From Chloroflexota bacterium (GTDB lineage: Bacteria > Chloroflexota > Dehalococcoidia > GIF9 > UBA5629): a stretch of DNA of 9,567 nucleotides. The notes under the pieces are model-generated. The model was given only the letters and a program-made list of their open reading frames with translations. It was not told the origin of the DNA and searched no databases. How positions within the stretch are numbered: position 1 is the stretch's first letter; every line of letters starts with the position of its first letter. Location of the stretch: assembly GCA_026389655.1 (NCBI GenBank), contig JAPLHL010000434.1:1-9567 (forward strand). The letters are read 5' to 3'. Of the stretch, positions 7,075 through 9,567 are shown in pieces. The translations under genes and the position numbers were made by a program.

Positions 7075-7112
7075 AAAGTGCAGGATACATTGGACCATAT
7101 ATCCTGCACTTT
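7075..7112 (+). terminator. Hairpin terminator after the acyl-CoA synthetase
   Basis: The left arm AAAGTGCAGGATA (7075-7087) and right arm TATCCTGCACTTT (7100-7112) pair perfectly over 13 bp around a 12-nt loop, starting 42 nt after the last stop codon. The right arm ends in TTT and is followed by a T-rich stretch (GCTTTCAAGTTTCTT). The long loop makes it weaker than ideal. It separates the ligase from the downstream SCP2-ADH genes. Confidence 0.6.
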
Positions 7113-7396
7113 GCTTTCAAGTTTCTTACAGGCTATATGATGCATCCTGCTAATGCCGATATCAATTTCTATTGATTTATGCGCAGCTTTACGCCGCCGA
7201 CGGGATGATAAACGTCCAAAAGGGGGGGGTATTCAAATAAACCAGCTCAGGTTATTTTACGATTCCTATTCCACGAGGGATATTTAAGAATGGAGTCAGC
7301 GAAAAAGTGGCAGGCATACCTCTTCAATACCGGGTTGTATTAGCAGAAGGCAGCAAACTTCTTAATAGTTACTATCTTAAGCGTTCATTGACATAT
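7113..7396. other. Intergenic stretch without a supported gene
   Basis: No convincing gene was found in this stretch. It includes a run of eight G at 7222-7229. Antisense to it is a short open stretch of about 25 codons ending in VYHPVGGVKLRINQ and a stop near 7170; it has no start codon and its reading passes through the homopolymer, so it could be the tail of a decayed gene or chance. A 17-codon plus-strand ORF at 7291 has no ribosome site. Together with the deleted ligase upstream, this may be a degraded region. Confidence 0.3.
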
Positions 7397-7397
7397 A

Positions 7398-7435
7398 TGC
7401 TATAATAAAACGCTCCCAGAGAGAGCGCTCGCTCT
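7398..7435 (+). promoter_or_regulatory. Extended -10 promoter with palindrome, SCP2-ADH unit
   Basis: TGCTATAAT (7398-7406) is a perfect extended -10 box. The expected start is near 7413, where an inverted-repeat cluster begins: CGCTC (7411-7415) can pair with GAGCG (7423-7427), and AGAGCG-CT-CGCTCT (7422-7435) is itself a near-perfect palindrome. These could be an operator or alternative 5'-leader hairpins. TTGACA at 7388-7393 is only 7 nt from the -10 box and cannot be its standard -35. The leader to the SCP2 start would be about 200 nt. Confidence 0.5.
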
Positions 7436-7504
7436 ATGTCAGTACATTGATGGATTTGATAAGTGGAGGCGTTGTTCGCAGGTCCTTGCTTTGGCGTATA
7501 GTTC

Positions 7505-7560
7505 TATAATTTGCATTAAAGGAGGCTGTGGTTCGGTACGATAAGATTTTCCTGATATAG
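7505..7560 (+). promoter_or_regulatory. Second TATAAT and an orphan Shine-Dalgarno in the SCP2 leader
   Basis: A second TATAAT lies at 7505-7510, without a good -35. At 7518-7525 there is a perfect AAAGGAGG not connected to the SCP2 start 87 nt downstream. A GTG at 7528 opens a 10-codon reading frame (VVRYDKIFLI, Met first if used) ending at TAG 7558-7560, but the 2-nt gap to the ribosome site is too short for efficient use. It may be a leader peptide or the remnant of a lost gene start. Confidence 0.25.
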
Positions 7561-7611
7561 CATTCTCCGCAAAGTAGTAAGTATTTATTATAAATTATAA
7601 GGAGGAATATC

Positions 7612-8019
7612 ATGGCAAAATACGGTACCCAGGAATATGCTGACCAGATAATGGAGGCCATCAATTCCAGTCCCGAGTATGAGGAAGCGGCTAAAACATG
7701 GGAAGGCGATTTCTATCTCATCGTGGAGAAAGGCGGCCCCATCAAGGAAACTATTTATACCTACCTCGACCTGTGGCACGGGAAATGCCGTAAGGCACTG
7801 GTTACCAAGGACGACAAGGAATTTACCCCGGAATTTACCATGGCAGCCACTATGGAAGTCTGGAGAAAGATTGCAGAGAAGAAAATGGACGGCACTCAAG
7901 CCATAGTTACACGGCAAATGAAATTGAAAGGCAATATGGCCAAGATTATGCGTAATGCCAAAGCAGCCCAGGCGCTGACCAACTGCACTAACAAAGTGCC
8001 TGTGGAATGGCCCGAATAG
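7612..8019 (+). CDS. SCP2 sterol-carrier domain protein
   Basis: Small single-domain protein of 135 residues in the SCP2 (sterol carrier protein 2) family. This fold has a hydrophobic tunnel that holds lipids, fatty acyl-CoA or sterols, and bacterial members often lie beside fatty-acid or steroid degradation genes. The sequence shows the family pattern: an N-terminal helix, WEGDFYLIVEKGGPIKETIY (30-49), YLDLWHGKCRKA (51-62), the helix MEVWRKIAEKKMD (81-93) and MKLKGNMAKIMR (103-114), the usual 'lkikGdm' end strand. There is no signal peptide, so it is cytoplasmic. AAGGAGG lies 6 nt before ATG. The alcohol dehydrogenase gene follows after 36 nt, which suggests an operon. No fused enzyme domain is present, so a role as a soluble carrier or substrate presenter is likely; the ligand is unknown. 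Confidence 0.85.
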   Translation: MAKYGTQEYADQIMEAINSSPEYEEAAKTWEGDFYLIVEKGGPIKETIYTYLDLWHGKCRKALVTKDDKEFTPEFTMAATMEVWRKIAEKKMDGTQAIVTRQMKLKGNMAKIMRNAKAAQALTNCTNKVPVEWPE

Positions 8020-8055
8020 TTGCGATACCAGTCTACATCATTAGAGTGAGGTAAT

Positions 8056-9228
8056 ATGTATTTTTACACAAGTCCGTTTATTGTTTTTGGTGATGATGCA
8101 CTGGTGCATCTAAGGACTACCTTAGGTAAACGCGCCCTGATAGTTACAGACAAAAATATAGTGAAGCTCGGGCTGGCTGATTTAGTTTGTAAAGAGTTAA
8201 AAGAAGCAAACATAGAGTACAAGATATTTGACAATGTTGAACCCGATCCATCATTAGATACGGTCAGGAAAGCCGCAAAAATGGCTGAGGGTTTCAACCC
8301 GGATTGGATCATCGGCCTGGGAGGCGGTTCATGTCTTGATGCAGCCAAGGCGGCCTTTCTTGTTTATTGCGTGCCCGGGCTTGAACCTGACTGTATCAAC
8401 CCTTCCGAGACGTACAATACCCGGCTTAAGGCCAAATTGATGGGCATCCCTACGACTAGCGGTACGGGAGCCGAGGCGACATTTGCTGTTGTGCTTACAG
8501 ACGTGGAATATCAACGTAAGCTGGCAACCGGCAACATGGAGGCAATACCTGACCTCGTGATACTGGACCCTCTTATGGTCAAGGGAATGCCACCCGCAAT
8601 AACAGCCCAAACCGGGATGGATGCTTTGACCCATGCTATTGAAGGATATTGCACTACCTACCGTACCAGGTTTACTGACGGCCCGGGGATCATGGCTATC
8701 CGCAGCGTTTTTGAGTTCCTGCCACGCTCGTATAAGGACGGCTCCGACATGGAGGCCAGACAAGAGATGCAGTGGGCAGCTACTCAGGCAGGCCTTTGCA
8801 TGAACGGTGGTAACGCCGGAGTAGCGCATAGCCTGGCCCATTCATTGGGCGGCATCTTTCATACTCCACATGGCATAGCAGTGGGGCTATTTCTTCCATA
8901 CACCATGGAATACCAGGCGAATAGCTCTGAAGAGACCAAGGCGCGTTATGCTGAAATTGCCCGGTTCTGTGCTATTGCAAACGGACCTGATGATAAATGC
9001 GCCAAAGCGCTGATCGCCAAAGTCCGTGAACTGGCTAAAAGCTTGAAACAAATGATGTCCGTGAAAGACCTGGGCATTGACAGGGCCAAATATATGGCAT
9101 CCATGGAGGGCCTCGTGGAACGGGCAGTAAGCGAGTCTATGACTACCGCTGTCCATCGTATACCGAATGAAGCAGATATAGAAAAACTATTCGTTTACTC
9201 ATATGATGGTAAAAGCGTAGATTTTTAA
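8056..9228 (+). CDS. Iron-containing (group III) alcohol dehydrogenase
   Basis: NAD(P)-dependent, metal-dependent alcohol dehydrogenase of the FucO/AdhB family, 390 residues, full length. The N-terminal dinucleotide domain has GLGGGSCLDAAKA (87-99), the Gly-rich loop that binds the cofactor pyrophosphate, and IPTTSGTGAEAT (131-142). The C-terminal all-helical domain carries the metal ligands: Asp189 and His193 in MDALTHAIEGY, His258 in GVAHSLAH and His272 in TPHG, spaced as in FucO; His262 corresponds to the conserved active-site His. It interconverts an alcohol and an aldehyde or ketone in the cytoplasm; the substrate cannot be read from the sequence. The start ATG has GTGAGGT just upstream. 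It follows SCP2 by 36 nt, so both are probably on one transcript. No clear terminator follows it. Confidence 0.93.
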   Translation: MYFYTSPFIVFGDDALVHLRTTLGKRALIVTDKNIVKLGLADLVCKELKEANIEYKIFDNVEPDPSLDTVRKAAKMAEGFNPDWIIGLGGGSCLDAAKAAFLVYCVPGLEPDCINPSETYNTRLKAKLMGIPTTSGTGAEATFAVVLTDVEYQRKLATGNMEAIPDLVILDPLMVKGMPPAITAQTGMDALTHAIEGYCTTYRTRFTDGPGIMAIRSVFEFLPRSYKDGSDMEARQEMQWAATQAGLCMNGGNAGVAHSLAHSLGGIFHTPHGIAVGLFLPYTMEYQANSSEETKARYAEIARFCAIANGPDDKCAKALIAKVRELAKSLKQMMSVKDLGIDRAKYMASMEGLVERAVSESMTTAVHRIPNEADIEKLFVYSYDGKSVDF

Positions 9229-9318
9229 CGTAAATTATCGTATAGTTACAGCACATCAAGGCATATACGGTTGGGGCAGGACATTGATAGCCGACCTGCA
9301 TGTCTTGACGGTCACGGA

Positions 9319-9324
9319 TATAAT
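9319..9324 (+). promoter_or_regulatory. Possible -10 box upstream of the OYE-type gene
   Basis: TATAAT lies 63 nt before the ATG at 9388. TTGACG at 9305-9310 is only 8 nt away, too close for a normal -35, and the hexamer at the normal distance is poor. The 159-bp gap after the dehydrogenase gene otherwise shows no feature, so the downstream gene may have its own weak or activated promoter, or be read through from upstream. Confidence 0.3.
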
Positions 9325-9387
9325 ACCGTTTTTATAAAATATCCAGGCTTTCGGGATCAGTCAGAATAAAAGGAGGTCCACTGTAGC

Positions 9388-9567
9388 ATGATAGATTTTA
9401 AGCTGTTATTTACTCCCTTTAAAATTAAGAACCTTGAACTTAAGAACCGCATCGTCATGCCGCCGATGACTTCCAACCTGGCTGATCCTGATGGCAATGT
9501 TACAGAAAATATGATCAATTATTATGCGGCACGGGCCAGGGGTGGAGCAGGCTATATAGTAGTTGAA
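9388..9567 (+). CDS. Old Yellow Enzyme / 2,4-dienoyl-CoA reductase family, 3' end outside window
   Basis: The first 60 codons of an FMN-dependent NADH:flavin oxidoreductase. The sequence starts MIDFKLLFTPFKIKNLELKN, then RIVMPPMTSNLADPDGNVTE and YYAARARGGAGYIVVE, matching the start of the OYE-like TIM barrel: 'LF.P.kig.l.lkNRivm.PM' and 'y...rA.GG.glii.e'. These enzymes reduce activated C=C bonds in enoates, enals or dienoyl-CoA. Long members of the family (2,4-dienoyl-CoA reductase, enoate and bile-acid reductases) add an Fe-S cluster and FAD domain, but that part is beyond the window, so the subtype is open. AAGGAGG at 9370-9376 lies 11 nt before ATG, somewhat long but acceptable. It may belong with SCP2 and ADH in metabolism of an unsaturated substrate. 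Confidence 0.88.
   Translation, partial: MIDFKLLFTPFKIKNLELKNRIVMPPMTSNLADPDGNVTENMINYYAARARGGAGYIVVE

Noticed and set aside
8329..8841. 170-codon minus-strand ORF
   Set aside because: It lies wholly opposite the alcohol dehydrogenase gene, whose motifs are intact; Cys/His-rich composition is an artefact of the reverse frame.
9239..9269. CGTATA/TATACG inverted repeat after the alcohol dehydrogenase as a terminator
   Set aside because: Only 6 AT-rich pairs around a 19-nt loop without a T tract; too weak to support.

Overview
The window looks like a chromosomal segment of a mid-GC bacterium. Shine-Dalgarno sites are strong (AAAGGAG, GGAGG), TATAAT boxes lie upstream of several genes, and one start codon is TTG. 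The gene set is oxidative and lipid-type metabolism: a flavin oxidase, an acyl-CoA ligase, an SCP2 carrier, an iron-dependent alcohol dehydrogenase and an Old Yellow Enzyme relative. This mix would fit an anaerobe of the Dehalococcoidia (Chloroflexota), deltaproteobacterial or clostridial kind, but that is an impression; nothing in the sequence fixes the taxon. No rRNA, tRNA, CRISPR array, transposase or phage gene was seen.

Layout. 1-1299: 3' part of a plus-strand FAD-linked oxidase, cut by the window edge. 1478-2554 and 2767-3771: two plus-strand paralogues of the CrtC/AttH lipocalin-like family. The first is a predicted lipoprotein. The second starts at TTG and has lost the whole signal peptide. 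Each copy has a related upstream motif and the same 3' hairpin, so a complete transcription unit seems to have been duplicated. 3823-5088: a minus-strand LivJ-type substrate-binding lipoprotein that converges on the second paralogue and shares its terminator hairpin. 5089-5442: intergenic region with a promoter for the binding protein and a possible 40-residue ORF. 5443-7033: an AMP-forming acyl-CoA synthetase broken by an internal deletion of about 0.1 kb that removes the hinge (A8) region and shifts the frame. 7034-7611: a terminator, then a long leader region with an extended -10 promoter and a palindrome. 7612-8019: SCP2 sterol-carrier protein. 8056-9228: iron-containing alcohol dehydrogenase, probably co-transcribed with SCP2. 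9388 to the end: first 60 codons of a 2,4-dienoyl-CoA reductase/OYE-type flavoenzyme.

How the genes may work together (inference). Several products handle hydrophobic or CoA-linked substrates: CrtC-like proteins relate to isoprenoid hydratases, SCP2 binds lipids or acyl-CoA, the ligase would activate an acid, and the ADH, FAD oxidase and OYE enzymes are redox steps. A locus for uptake and degradation of a lipid or terpenoid is a reasonable hypothesis, but no substrate can be named, and the ligase now appears to be dead.
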